A stretch of 40,103 nucleotides of DNA, taken from positions 663 through 40,765 of the forward strand of contig DBEP01000089.1 of the NCBI GenBank assembly GCA_002294045.1, read 5' to 3'. The DNA is from Lachnoclostridium sp. UBA903 (GTDB lineage Bacteria; Bacillota; Clostridia; Lachnospirales; Lachnospiraceae). Of the stretch, positions 15,999 to 23,711 are shown in pieces. The notes under the pieces were generated by a model. That model was given only the letters and a program-made list of their open reading frames with translations, did not search any database and had not been told where the DNA came from. The position numbers were made by a program, and so were the translations under genes. The first letter of the stretch is position 1; each line of letters opens with the position of its first letter.

Positions 15999-16949
15999 CT
16001 ATATAATTGCACTGTCTTTATCCACCGTTTTTGCAATTTTATTCATAACCAGCACCAGTACCAGTCCGATTACGGATTCCAATAAACCGGCTGCCGTTGC
16101 GGTGCTGAACTTTCTTTGTTCCAATCCAAGGCGGTATACATATGTACTGATGATATCTGCTTTTGCTATAACAATATCATTGGAAATCGCAAATATTTGG
16201 TCAAATCCCGCATTCATAATGCCTCCGACCCGGAAAATCAAAAGGGTTATGATGGTAGGCTTTAAATTAGCCAGGGTAATATGCCACATCTGCCGCCATC
16301 TGCCCGCTCCGTCAAGAGCTGCTGCTTCATACTGCTCGGAATCAATGCCTGAAATAGAAGCCAGATAAACAATGGTGCCGATACCGGCCGCCTGCCAGAT
16401 ATAGGATATGGTAATTAATTCCCGGAAAGTATCTTTATTGGTCAGCAGATTAACGGCAGTACCCTCATATCCCAGAAAATGTGCGATGCTTGACATGATT
16501 CCGGTGTTAGGTGAAAATATGGCGGTCATTAAACCATAAATCACAATCCATGAAATAAAATTAGGCAGGATTACGGATGTCTGTACTATTTTTTTCAGCT
16601 TTGACCTTCTTATTTCATTAATTAATAAAGCCAGGATTATGGGAGAGGGGAAACCGAAGATTAACTTTGACAAACTGATAATTATATTGTTGTAAAACGC
16701 TCTCTGAAATGCATTCCGGCGGAATAAATCAATAAAATTGTCCAATCCGGCCCAATCCGCTTCCGAGATACCGGAGGTAATTTTATAATCCTTAAAAGCG
16801 ATTGTTATTCCGTACATGGGAATATATTTAAAGATGATAATATATACAATTCCCGGCAGTATCATCAGATATAAGAGATAATCTCTTCTTATCCCGTGCA
16901 ATAAATGGTAGAACTTGTTTTTTCTTTTGTTAGTTACCGCATTTTTCAT
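15999..16949 (-). CDS. Sugar ABC transporter permease, LplB type
   Basis: This is the partner permease of 316 residues with about six membrane segments. The N-terminus RDYLLYLMILPGIVYIIIFKYIPMYG is characteristic of LplB/YteP proteins. The EAA motif is EQYEAAALDGAGRWRQMWHITLANLKP-like, near residues 205-230. With LplC it forms the channel for the sugar captured by the binding protein. It is the first gene after a perfect promoter at 17071-17099, with a leader of about 115 nt that contains three exact 13-bp repeats. Confidence 0.93.
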   Translation of the reverse strand: MKNAVTNKRKNKFYHLLHGIRRDYLLYLMILPGIVYIIIFKYIPMYGITIAFKDYKITSGISEADWAGLDNFIDLFRRNAFQRAFYNNIIISLSKLIFGFPSPIILALLINEIRRSKLKKIVQTSVILPNFISWIVIYGLMTAIFSPNTGIMSSIAHFLGYEGTAVNLLTNKDTFRELITISYIWQAAGIGTIVYLASISGIDSEQYEAAALDGAGRWRQMWHITLANLKPTIITLLIFRVGGIMNAGFDQIFAISNDIVIAKADIISTYVYRLGLEQRKFSTATAAGLLESVIGLVLVLVMNKIAKTVDKDSAII

Positions 16950-16993
16950 CCGTGCCTTCTCCTTTATTTTACTTTTATTTTAAAAGATATCTC

Positions 16994-17032
16994 ATTATTC
17001 AAACTTATTATTCAAACTTATTATTCAAACTT
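16994..17032. repeat. Three perfect 13-bp tandem repeats in the lplB leader
   Basis: ATTATTCAAACTT is repeated three times without change (16994-17006, 17007-17019, 17020-17032), between the lplB promoter and the lplB start. It may be a slippage-prone spacer or a set of protein-binding sites. Confidence 0.9.
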
Positions 17033-17034
17033 AT

Positions 17035-17080
17035 GTAGTATTTATACTTATTTATTATATTTTTATAGTTATTATACTAC
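17035..17080. promoter_or_regulatory. Pair of inverted operator-like sites at the lplB promoter
   Basis: GTAGTATTTATAC (17035-17047) and the inverted GTTATTATACTAC (17068-17080) match the two sites at the rpiR promoter (21377-21391 and 21435-21449) at 11 of 13 to 11 of 15 positions and in the same converging orientation. One overlaps the -10 box and the other lies in the early transcribed region, so binding would repress. RpiR is the natural candidate regulator. Confidence 0.5.
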
Positions 17081-17099
17081 CTCATATTTTACATGTCAA
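17071..17099 (-). promoter_or_regulatory. Promoter of the lplB-lplC-lplA operon
   Basis: Perfect consensus boxes lie on the minus strand: TTGACA (17094-17099), a 17-bp spacer, and TATAAT (17071-17076). Such a strong promoter would need repression to be regulated, which fits the operator-like sites that overlap it. Confidence 0.9.
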
Positions 17100-17310
17100 T
17101 CAGATTTTTATAACTTATTTATTCATTTTTTAATTATTCTGGATAACGAAGGATAGATTTTATTATAAACAATGTGAAAAATGGTTTTTACGGCAGAAGC
17201 AAAATAATCAAATTGTAACTCTCCCTATTTGGTCTGTTTTATTTACTTTTTTTTTATTAGGGTATTAAGAATAAGATGCTGATGTAAATGATATTTTAGA
17301 ATTTTACTTT

Positions 17311-17345
17311 AGAGCGTGTTTGAAAAATCATCGCACCGTTCTGAA
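17311..17345 (+). repeat. Dispersed repeat AGAGCGTGTTTGAAAAAT, copy B
   Basis: It reads AGAGCGTGTTTGAAAAATCA and continues with a segment ending ACCGTTCTGAA, as in copy C. It is followed to about 17440 by GC-rich inverted repeats, including GCGCAG-..-CTGCGC near 17382-17400 and CTCCGCTTTGCGG. The region 17100-17513 contains no ORF that I would call. Confidence 0.75.
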
Positions 17346-17513
17346 TACTCCGCTTTGCGGTATACTGCGTCGCGATTTTGGGAGCGCAGCACCACTGCGC
17401 ACCCGAAACCGCTCCTTGCCTCCCACAAAGCGGAGCATCCAGCCCGGCTCGGACCGGCTGATAAGGCTGTTTATGTTTGATTTACTTCCTTTTCCTTTTT
17501 AGTTACAGGCAAC

Positions 17514-19568
17514 TCAATATCTGTTTACATAAATGCCTGTTTCCCCGGTTGGCTTTATATCCCCATTTATGATTTCATACATTTGAAGATTTGTTTCCTG
17601 TATTTTATCAATACATTCGTAATAAGGTTTATTACATACGTCAATCAGGCCGTGCTGCATATCCTCTCCGTCAAATCTGCCCAGCAGCGGCTGGTCATTA
17701 AATTCAAAATAATGGATTCCGATGCAGTTAGAATAGGACATGGCCGTCTGCATATAATAGGCACAGCATTTTCCCCGCTCTGCCTGGGTACCGGCGCTGA
17801 CCAGGCCGTTGGCGTACAGTCCTTTATCGGAACCTCCGATGTGCCACTCTCCCACAATAACCGGTTTTTCCGTATGTTTTAAGGCAATGTCAAATTTTTC
17901 GGCCGGCGAACGTCTGTAACAATTAAAGGAAAACATATCGTATAAATCGGCGCCTGAAAAATCTTCTTCCGTTATGGATGCATACCGCATTCCAAGACTC
18001 ATATGTACCGGGTCCGTGTTTTTTAATGCCTGATTTGGAACTTCAATATACTTTTTAATTAAAATATCCCTGAATTCCAATAAATCCGCTTTTGCCTCCT
18101 GTGATAATTTATCCGCATTTTCGATTGGCGTATATAAATCGTCAAAAGAAGCAAGGCTGAGCTTCCAGCTCGAATTAAATTCCTGAATCTCCTCTTTATA
18201 TCTGTTTTTAAGGAATTTAATTAAGGCGGTTTTACTGTGTAATTTATGTTTATTCGCAAGCAGACGCTCGGCAGGATTTACATTATGCTGTACCAGCCAT
18301 TCGGGTTCATTGTTAATGAAATAACCGATCATATAAGGATTTCCCGCAAAAGGTTTTAACTGCCCGGCAAAAACCTCACTTTTTCTCTGGTATTCCGGCG
18401 CATAGACATCGGGAAAATCTCTGAAAATCATGTTATCTGTTTTCGGGAATTCCTTTAATGTCCAGGTAAAGGGAATACGGGCTTTTTCCAGATATTCCAG
18501 AACATTTTCATCCGTATAATTATTGACGCAGACAGAAATTGTATTGAATCCCCATTTCTTTAACCGGGATACGTTTATTTTATTCCAGGCGTTCCACCAG
18601 CCGTTTCCAAAAGCCCTGATCATATTTGCCCTTGCAAAGTTAAATAAATATTTTCCTCTCCCTTCCTCTATCCCGTTTCTCTTTACATATTCCGATATTT
18701 TATCCGCAGTTGTCCAGGCATTTTTAAATTCTTCCCCTTCTTTTGAAGGAAGCCACTGGTATAAATTTTCCATACCGTCTACAAATCCGAAATCCCCCAT
18801 TCTGCTCCCATAACACACTCCGTTACTGAAGAAAGCATATCCGTCGGGATCCACCAGCCACCACCGCTTACCGTCGTAATGGGAATAGAAGTATCCTTTC
18901 CTGTCAAATTGTATTTGTTTCCAGCCGCCGTATTTGCTCCAGGATTCGTTCCTGTAACCTGTATTTTCTTCTGCTGCTGCCAGCTCATTTCTTAAAAATG
19001 CAATAAGCTCTTCTGTGGATTTGGTTTTACCTTCCCAATCCTTATTGATACACTGTCCCATTTCATCCGCCAAAGGCTCTCCAATCACGGTCAAATCCGG
19101 TAAATCATCGGATAAGTACATATCAAATAAGGTAAATGCCCTGTTATTTTTCCCTTTTTCCAAAATGATACGTATCTTGTCAACCTTAGAAATATGTGTT
19201 GGTTTTCCCGAGACATGACCTTTCAATGTGCCCGGCCTTGTCTGTAAAAACCATCTTTTCGATTCCAGTTCGTCCAGTTTAACGGCAACTTTCACCCTTC
19301 TGTCTGGCAGTAAATAATAACCCAGACTGGTTACCTCCCCGTCATAATGGAATTCAATGATTAAATTCACATTGGAATCCATATCCGTCAGTGTGTCCAG
19401 AACGATGTACTTATCATCCGTCCATTCGAATCCCCTCTTATGGCTCTTAAGCTCCAGAATCATTTTCTCATTACATAATTCAACACGGTATGGCACCTTA
19501 CTGATGATTTTTGAATCAGTAATCATTTCAAAATCCAAGGGATTTATTTGGCTGGTTTTTGTGAACAT
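17514..19568 (-). CDS. Cytoplasmic glycoside hydrolase of clan GH-A type (agarase/galactosidase-like)
   Basis: This 684-residue protein has a (beta/alpha)8 glycosidase core after an N-terminal beta-rich domain (about residues 1-190). The likely acid/base is the Glu of GYFINNEPEW and the likely nucleophile is the Glu of VIVGEWHIGG, a spacing usual for clan GH-A. The overall look is closest to GH50/GH42-like agarase or galactosidase families, but I cannot assign the family or substrate. There is no signal peptide, so it should act on an imported glycoside. The ATG at 19568 has AAAGGAG upstream. It lies downstream of the phosphodiesterase gene and upstream of the transporter operon. Confidence 0.8.
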   Translation of the reverse strand: MFTKTSQINPLDFEMITDSKIISKVPYRVELCNEKMILELKSHKRGFEWTDDKYIVLDTLTDMDSNVNLIIEFHYDGEVTSLGYYLLPDRRVKVAVKLDELESKRWFLQTRPGTLKGHVSGKPTHISKVDKIRIILEKGKNNRAFTLFDMYLSDDLPDLTVIGEPLADEMGQCINKDWEGKTKSTEELIAFLRNELAAAEENTGYRNESWSKYGGWKQIQFDRKGYFYSHYDGKRWWLVDPDGYAFFSNGVCYGSRMGDFGFVDGMENLYQWLPSKEGEEFKNAWTTADKISEYVKRNGIEEGRGKYLFNFARANMIRAFGNGWWNAWNKINVSRLKKWGFNTISVCVNNYTDENVLEYLEKARIPFTWTLKEFPKTDNMIFRDFPDVYAPEYQRKSEVFAGQLKPFAGNPYMIGYFINNEPEWLVQHNVNPAERLLANKHKLHSKTALIKFLKNRYKEEIQEFNSSWKLSLASFDDLYTPIENADKLSQEAKADLLEFRDILIKKYIEVPNQALKNTDPVHMSLGMRYASITEEDFSGADLYDMFSFNCYRRSPAEKFDIALKHTEKPVIVGEWHIGGSDKGLYANGLVSAGTQAERGKCCAYYMQTAMSYSNCIGIHYFEFNDQPLLGRFDGEDMQHGLIDVCNKPYYECIDKIQETNLQMYEIINGDIKPTGETGIYVNRY

Positions 19569-19685
19569 CCTTGTCTCCTTTCTGATTCTATTTTTCATTT
19601 TATATATTCTGCTGCCTGATGCAATCCGGATAAAAAATACTCACTTTTTCCTCGTCATTCGGGAAACCAGGCAGAGAAGTCCTCC

Positions 19686-20444
19686 CTAGAGCGTGTATGA
19701 AAAATCATCTGCGCCGTTCTGAACGCTATTTAACCATGCTTTGCAGATATCCGGGTAATTGGTAATTACTCCGTCGCATCCCCAGTCATATATTGTTTGT
19801 AATTCATCCATTCTGTTAACTGTCCAGACATTGACCTTAGTTCCATATGCCTTACAATTATCTACCGTAGCTTTCGTAAGATAGGTAATATCCGGATGGT
19901 AACAATCAAAACCAAAGGTACCCGCAAAGTACCCCGCATTCCAAATCTCCGGTTTTCCCACTAATATACCGCATTCTATCTTTGAAGCTAATTGCTTGCA
20001 TTTTAGCATGGATACATGATTAAAGGAGGAATACATCACTTTATTCGCCAATCCGTAAGAACTTATCATATCCAGTGTTTTTTCCTCTAAACCTTCATAA
20101 TAATACTTACGGTTTTTCAATTCAATATTGGTACTGACTTCCTGGCCGCTGACCCAGTTCAAATACTCTTCCAAGCTTGGAATGGGATTAAATCCATATT
20201 TATCTCCATATTTTTTGTTCACGTTAAAATGCCGCAGCTCCTCATAAGTTAAATCTTTTATAAATCCCTTCCCATCCGTTATACCCTCCACATTTTCATC
20301 GTGCAGGATGACAAGAACACCATCTTTTGTCATCTGTACATCTATCTCAATCTCATCGCAGCCTGCTTCAGCTGCCTTTTTATATGCTAACATGGTATTT
20401 TCCGGGTACCGGCCGCTATATCCCCTATGTGCGATTACTTTCAT
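19686..20444 (-). CDS. Glycerophosphodiester phosphodiesterase
   Basis: This GDPD-family protein (252 residues) hydrolyses glycerophosphodiesters to glycerol-3-phosphate and an alcohol. The active-site motifs are clear: MKVIAHRGYSGRYPENT, EIEIDVQMTKDGVLVILHD, and a late DGVITNYPD. It is cytoplasmic, with no signal peptide. Its last residues (QNGADDFSYTL) and stop codon are encoded by copy C of a dispersed repeat, so the natural C-terminus appears to have been replaced or extended. It sits 54 bp after rpiR and 117 bp before the glycosidase, which suggests a substrate with a phosphodiester-linked glycerol. That is inference. Confidence 0.92.
   Translation of the reverse strand: MKVIAHRGYSGRYPENTMLAYKKAAEAGCDEIEIDVQMTKDGVLVILHDENVEGITDGKGFIKDLTYEELRHFNVNKKYGDKYGFNPIPSLEEYLNWVSGQEVSTNIELKNRKYYYEGLEEKTLDMISSYGLANKVMYSSFNHVSMLKCKQLASKIECGILVGKPEIWNAGYFAGTFGFDCYHPDITYLTKATVDNCKAYGTKVNVWTVNRMDELQTIYDWGCDGVITNYPDICKAWLNSVQNGADDFSYTL
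19688..19724 (+). repeat. Dispersed repeat AGAGCGTGTTTGAAAAAT, copy C, inside a gene end
   Basis: It starts AGAGCGTGTATGAAAAATCA and ends GCGCCGTTCTGAA. On the minus strand it encodes the final codons of the phosphodiesterase and most of its stop codon (CTA at 19686-19688). Confidence 0.8.
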
Positions 20445-20498
20445 TTCCTGCTGCCTCTTTTTTAAAAAATAGTTAACTCAACATTTGCCATATTCGGT

Positions 20499-21356
20499 TT
20501 ATTTAAAAATCAGGTTATTGGATACTTTTTTTGTTTTTTCCAGCCTGTCAATAGAGACTGTTCCCATGGAATGGATAACGTTCATAAACAGCGCATCAAC
20601 CATGGCATACTGGCCGATACGGGAAGTCATTGCAGTCCTGGAATAAAGACTTTCTCTTGCAAATGTCCTTAAAACAACATCTGAGTATTGGCAAGCCTTT
20701 GACTGTACACTGGTTGTCATTGCTATGGTAGGAATCCCATTTTCCCTGGCAATCTTTAAAAGATTAACCGTTTCTTTTGTATTGCCCGTATTTGTAATAC
20801 ATATTACTAAATCCTCTGCATTAAATAAACTCACAAGATTACAGGCCGTATGGTAATCATTGATTCCCCATACCGATTTACCCAGACGTATAAATTTCAG
20901 CATTGCATCTTTACAGATAACTCCTGAGGAGCCCGCTCCGAAAAAACAGATTTTCTTACTTTCTATAATCATATTGGCCGCAATATTAAGTTTTGTAAAA
21001 TCTATTCCTTTAATCGTTGCCAGAATCGTATCTTCCTCGGACCTTAGGACACTTGTAATCAGTTCCTGAATATCTGTCTTAAAATTATCCTTATTAATAT
21101 CGGAAAAGAAATAATCCTCATTGGACATCCTCTCCGCAGCGGAAATTTTAAAATCCTTAAAACCGGTAAACCCCAGCGAATTACAAAACCTGAAAACCGT
21201 AGGTTCACTGACTCCGACTTCCTTAGTCAGCATCTGGACCGTCATTCTCAACACCTGGGGAAGGTTGTTAATCACATAATCCGCGACCTTCTTTTCACTC
21301 TGCGGTAAATTTGGATACGCGGTGGTAATCATTTCAAAAATACTGTCATTCTTCAT
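20499..21356 (-). CDS. RpiR/MurR-family transcriptional regulator
   Basis: This 285-residue regulator has an N-terminal HTH_6 domain (residues 1-77, with VGVSEPTVFRFCNSLGFTGF) and a C-terminal SIS sugar-phosphate-binding domain (about 110-240, with CFFGAGSSGVICKDA and ITNTGNTKET). Such proteins sense phosphosugars and control nearby sugar-use genes. It is the first gene of the catabolic block. Two inverted copies of a near-identical 15-bp site flank its promoter, and similar sites lie at lplB, so it probably represses itself and the transporter operon. AAAAGGAGGGG precedes the start. Confidence 0.93.
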   Translation of the reverse strand: MKNDSIFEMITTAYPNLPQSEKKVADYVINNLPQVLRMTVQMLTKEVGVSEPTVFRFCNSLGFTGFKDFKISAAERMSNEDYFFSDINKDNFKTDIQELITSVLRSEEDTILATIKGIDFTKLNIAANMIIESKKICFFGAGSSGVICKDAMLKFIRLGKSVWGINDYHTACNLVSLFNAEDLVICITNTGNTKETVNLLKIARENGIPTIAMTTSVQSKACQYSDVVLRTFARESLYSRTAMTSRIGQYAMVDALFMNVIHSMGTVSIDRLEKTKKVSNNLIFK

Positions 21357-21376
21357 ATTCGACCCCTCCTTTTTTC

Positions 21377-21391
21377 GTAGTAATATTACAT
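21377..21391. promoter_or_regulatory. Operator-like site O1 downstream of the rpiR promoter
   Basis: GTAGTAATATTACAT differs by one base from the inverted site O2 (21435-21449). It covers the expected transcription start, so a bound protein would block initiation. The core GTAATATTAC is itself palindromic. Confidence 0.6.
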
Positions 21392-21394
21392 TTT

Positions 21395-21422
21395 ATTATA
21401 TCATTGATTTAAAAACTGTCAA
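21395..21422 (-). promoter_or_regulatory. Promoter of rpiR
   Basis: On the minus strand -35 TTGACA (21417-21422), a 16-bp spacer and -10 TATAAT (21395-21400) are flanked by the two operator-like sites. Confidence 0.88.
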
Positions 21423-21434
21423 CTTTTTTTAATT

Positions 21435-21449
21435 ATGTAATAATACTAC
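21435..21449. promoter_or_regulatory. Operator-like site O2 upstream of the rpiR promoter
   Basis: ATGTAATAATACTAC is the inverted partner of O1. It lies about 13 bp upstream of the -35 box. Together the two sites would allow a dimer pair to clamp or loop the promoter. Confidence 0.6.
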
Positions 21450-21634
21450 CTCATTACAATTCGTTTGTCCCTGCGCAAGAGTTATTATGACGCTGGCATT
21501 TTCTTGTTTTCTTTAATGTATTGTCATGTCACACTTTACCGCTCCACGGCTCCTATGACAGAAGTGAAATGTTATGATAGAATACATAGTGTAGTTTCGG
21601 TAATCTTAAAACAAAACGTTAAAACAAAACCCGC

Positions 21635-21665
21635 TTGACTTTGTCCTTAGGGCAAGGTGTACAGT
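21635..21665 (+). promoter_or_regulatory. MerR-type promoter with 19-bp spacer
   Basis: TTGACT (21635-21640) and TACAGT (21660-21665) are separated by 19 bp, the long spacer typical of MerR-activated promoters. The spacer holds the dyad TTGTCC-TTA-GGGCAA (5 of 6 bases paired). It drives the adjacent merR gene and serine hydrolase, so autoregulation is likely. Confidence 0.8.
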
Positions 21666-21707
21666 ATGAATAGAAGAATACAATTGTTAAAGCATGGAGG
21701 TGATTTG

Positions 21708-22541
21708 ATGTTATCTATCGGAGAGTTTTCAAATATATGTAAAGTGTCTGCAAAGACGCTTCGTTATTATGCTGAAATAGGGTTAATTCTGCCTGATGAA
21801 ATCAATCCTAAAAATGGTTATAGATATTATTCTATCGAACAATTAGAAACGATGTTATTTATCAACCGCCTGAAATCATACAATTTTTCTTTAGAAGAAA
21901 TTAAAACAATACTTGAATCAGAAGAAGCACAGGACGAAAAGCTTTTCTTGGCACTTACCGGAAAGAAAAAAGAAATTGAGAATCAGGTACAGGAATTTGA
22001 AAAAACTTTAGACCAGCTAAATAAGGATATAGCAAACTTGGAACAAGGCACGCCAATTATGTCATATCTGGAAAGCATTGATGTTCAACTTGCAGAAGTG
22101 CCAGTGATGTATCTTTTGTCTATCCGAAAAATGGTTCATGAATATGCTTTTGCCGAAGAATATGGTAATTGCTTTAGTAAATTATTCAGGAAAATTGCAG
22201 ACGATAAGTTAACTATGCTTGCTCCGCCAATGGTGCTTTTTCATAGTGCGGAATTTAGTCTATTTGGTTTAGATACTGAATTTGCTATTCCGATAAAAGA
22301 GTACGTTACAGGTACAATGGATTTTTACCCGGGGCTATGCTTAAAAACAATTCTATATGGTTCTTATTCTAACCTATCTTCTGTATACGCCAAGCAACGT
22401 GAATGGGCCGAAAAGGAAGGCTATGAATCTAACAATGCCCTTTATGAAGTATACGTAACTGACCCTTCTCAAGTTTCAAAAGAAAGTGAGCTTATAACTG
22501 AAATTTATTATCCTGTCAAAAAGAAAGTGTCAAGTATTTAG
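21708..22541 (+). CDS. MerR-family regulator with effector-binding domain (BmrR-like)
   Basis: This 277-residue regulator has a MerR winged helix (residues 1-70; MLSIGEFSNICKVSAKTLRYYAEIGLI), a dimerising coiled coil (about 75-120) and a C-terminal GyrI/BmrR-like effector domain. Such proteins sense small, often cationic or toxic, compounds. GGAGGTGA lies just before the ATG at 21708. Earlier in-frame starts at 21657 and 21666 fall in or next to the -10 box and cannot be translated from that promoter. The serine hydrolase follows 103 bp downstream, so it is the likely target. Confidence 0.9.
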   Translation: MLSIGEFSNICKVSAKTLRYYAEIGLILPDEINPKNGYRYYSIEQLETMLFINRLKSYNFSLEEIKTILESEEAQDEKLFLALTGKKKEIENQVQEFEKTLDQLNKDIANLEQGTPIMSYLESIDVQLAEVPVMYLLSIRKMVHEYAFAEEYGNCFSKLFRKIADDKLTMLAPPMVLFHSAEFSLFGLDTEFAIPIKEYVTGTMDFYPGLCLKTILYGSYSNLSSVYAKQREWAEKEGYESNNALYEVYVTDPSQVSKESELITEIYYPVKKKVSSI

Positions 22542-22586
22542 ACCTGGAAACCACGACCACTTAACTTTCACATAATCCTATGAACC

Positions 22587-22603
22587 AGAGTGTGTTTGAA
22601 AAA
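22587..22603 (+). repeat. Dispersed repeat, copy D
   Basis: CCAGAGTGTGTTTGAAAAA is shared with copy E at 25730-25753 in the opposite orientation. It lies between merR and the serine hydrolase gene. Confidence 0.6.
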
Positions 22604-22644
22604 ACGGAGCCTGAAAGAAAATAAATGATAAAGGAGAGAATTAT

Positions 22645-23631
22645 ATGAATCAAGAAAAAGTGACAGAGTTGGAAAAGACAATTAATAATGACCATAGCAA
22701 TATTGCCGGTATCATTGTACTGAAAAATGGCAAAACACTATATGAAAATTACTTTAACGAATGTACTGCTACTAGTTCCATTCATGTTTACTCAGTAACA
22801 AAAAGTATTATTTCCATATTGGTTGGTATTGCCATAGACAAAGGGTATATCAAAAGTATCAATCAGAAAGTATTGGAGTTTTTCCCGGATTACACAGTTA
22901 AAAGAGGAGAAAAAACGATACAAAGTGTTACACTTGAGAATCTGCTGACAATGACAGCTCCGTATAAATATAAGTCCGCACCCTACACAAAGTATTTCAC
23001 AAGTGATGACTGGGTAAAAGCCGCGCTTGATTTATTAGGAGGCAGGGGGCAGATAGGGGAATTTAGATACACTCCTCTCATAGGACCGGATATTTTGTCG
23101 GGCATTCTTGTAAAAGCAACCGGGCAATCTGTGTTTGAATTCGCAGCAGAAAATTTATTCTCGCCGCTGGGAATTACTGTTGAGAGTAATATTATTTTTC
23201 ATAATAAAGAGGAACAACTCGCGTTTAGTAAAGCTAAAAATATCAGCAGCTGGGTTTCTGACCCGGCTGGAGTAAATACAGCAGGATGGGGTCTTACTCT
23301 GACTCCTGGGGACATGGCAAAAATAGGGCAGTTGTACTTAGATAAAGGAAGCTGGAATAAAGAACAAATTTTATCGGCTCAATGGGTAAATGAGAGTACA
23401 AAGGAACATAGCCGATGGGTAAAATTCAATCTTCCGTATGGATATTTATGGTGGATTATTGATGATAAAGAACATGCCTGTGCAGCTATGGGAGATGGAG
23501 GAAATGTGATTTATTTCAATACAAAGAAAAAAATAGTAGTTTCTATTGCTTCTCTTTTTGTACAAAATGCAAAAGATAGAATAGAACTTATAAAAGAACA
23601 TATTGAACCAATATTTGAAAATTGTGTATAG
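22645..23631 (+). CDS. Beta-lactamase-family serine hydrolase
   Basis: This 328-residue protein is of the beta-lactamase/transpeptidase-like family (PF00144 group: class C beta-lactamases, DD-peptidases and esterases). The catalytic SxxK is SVTK near residue 50. RYTP, near residue 147, stands where the YxN motif usually is, so the second motif is degenerate. A late GDGGN may stand for the KTG/HTG element. There is no signal peptide or membrane segment, so it appears cytoplasmic, unlike true beta-lactamases. AAAGGAGAG precedes the ATG. With the MerR gene it may form a small-molecule response module, possibly an esterase that detoxifies a compound. Confidence 0.85.
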   Translation: MNQEKVTELEKTINNDHSNIAGIIVLKNGKTLYENYFNECTATSSIHVYSVTKSIISILVGIAIDKGYIKSINQKVLEFFPDYTVKRGEKTIQSVTLENLLTMTAPYKYKSAPYTKYFTSDDWVKAALDLLGGRGQIGEFRYTPLIGPDILSGILVKATGQSVFEFAAENLFSPLGITVESNIIFHNKEEQLAFSKAKNISSWVSDPAGVNTAGWGLTLTPGDMAKIGQLYLDKGSWNKEQILSAQWVNESTKEHSRWVKFNLPYGYLWWIIDDKEHACAAMGDGGNVIYFNTKKKIVVSIASLFVQNAKDRIELIKEHIEPIFENCV

Positions 23632-23654
23632 GGATAAAGACCTTCTTATCATAA

Positions 23655-23682
23655 AGCCGGCTCATTTGTTTTTGAGCCGGCT
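23655..23682. terminator. Hairpin between convergent serine hydrolase and thrS genes
   Basis: AGCCGGCTCA (23655-23664) and TGAGCCGGCT (23673-23682) form a perfect 10-bp stem with an 8-nt loop. Neither side has a long T run, but the position between converging genes favours a shared terminator. Confidence 0.7.
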
Positions 23683-23711
23683 CCTCACATCCATTATATA
23701 CCATTGCTATT

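Noticed and set aside
16994..17032. CRISPR-like repeat array
   Set aside because: The units touch one another with no spacers and are only 13 bp long.
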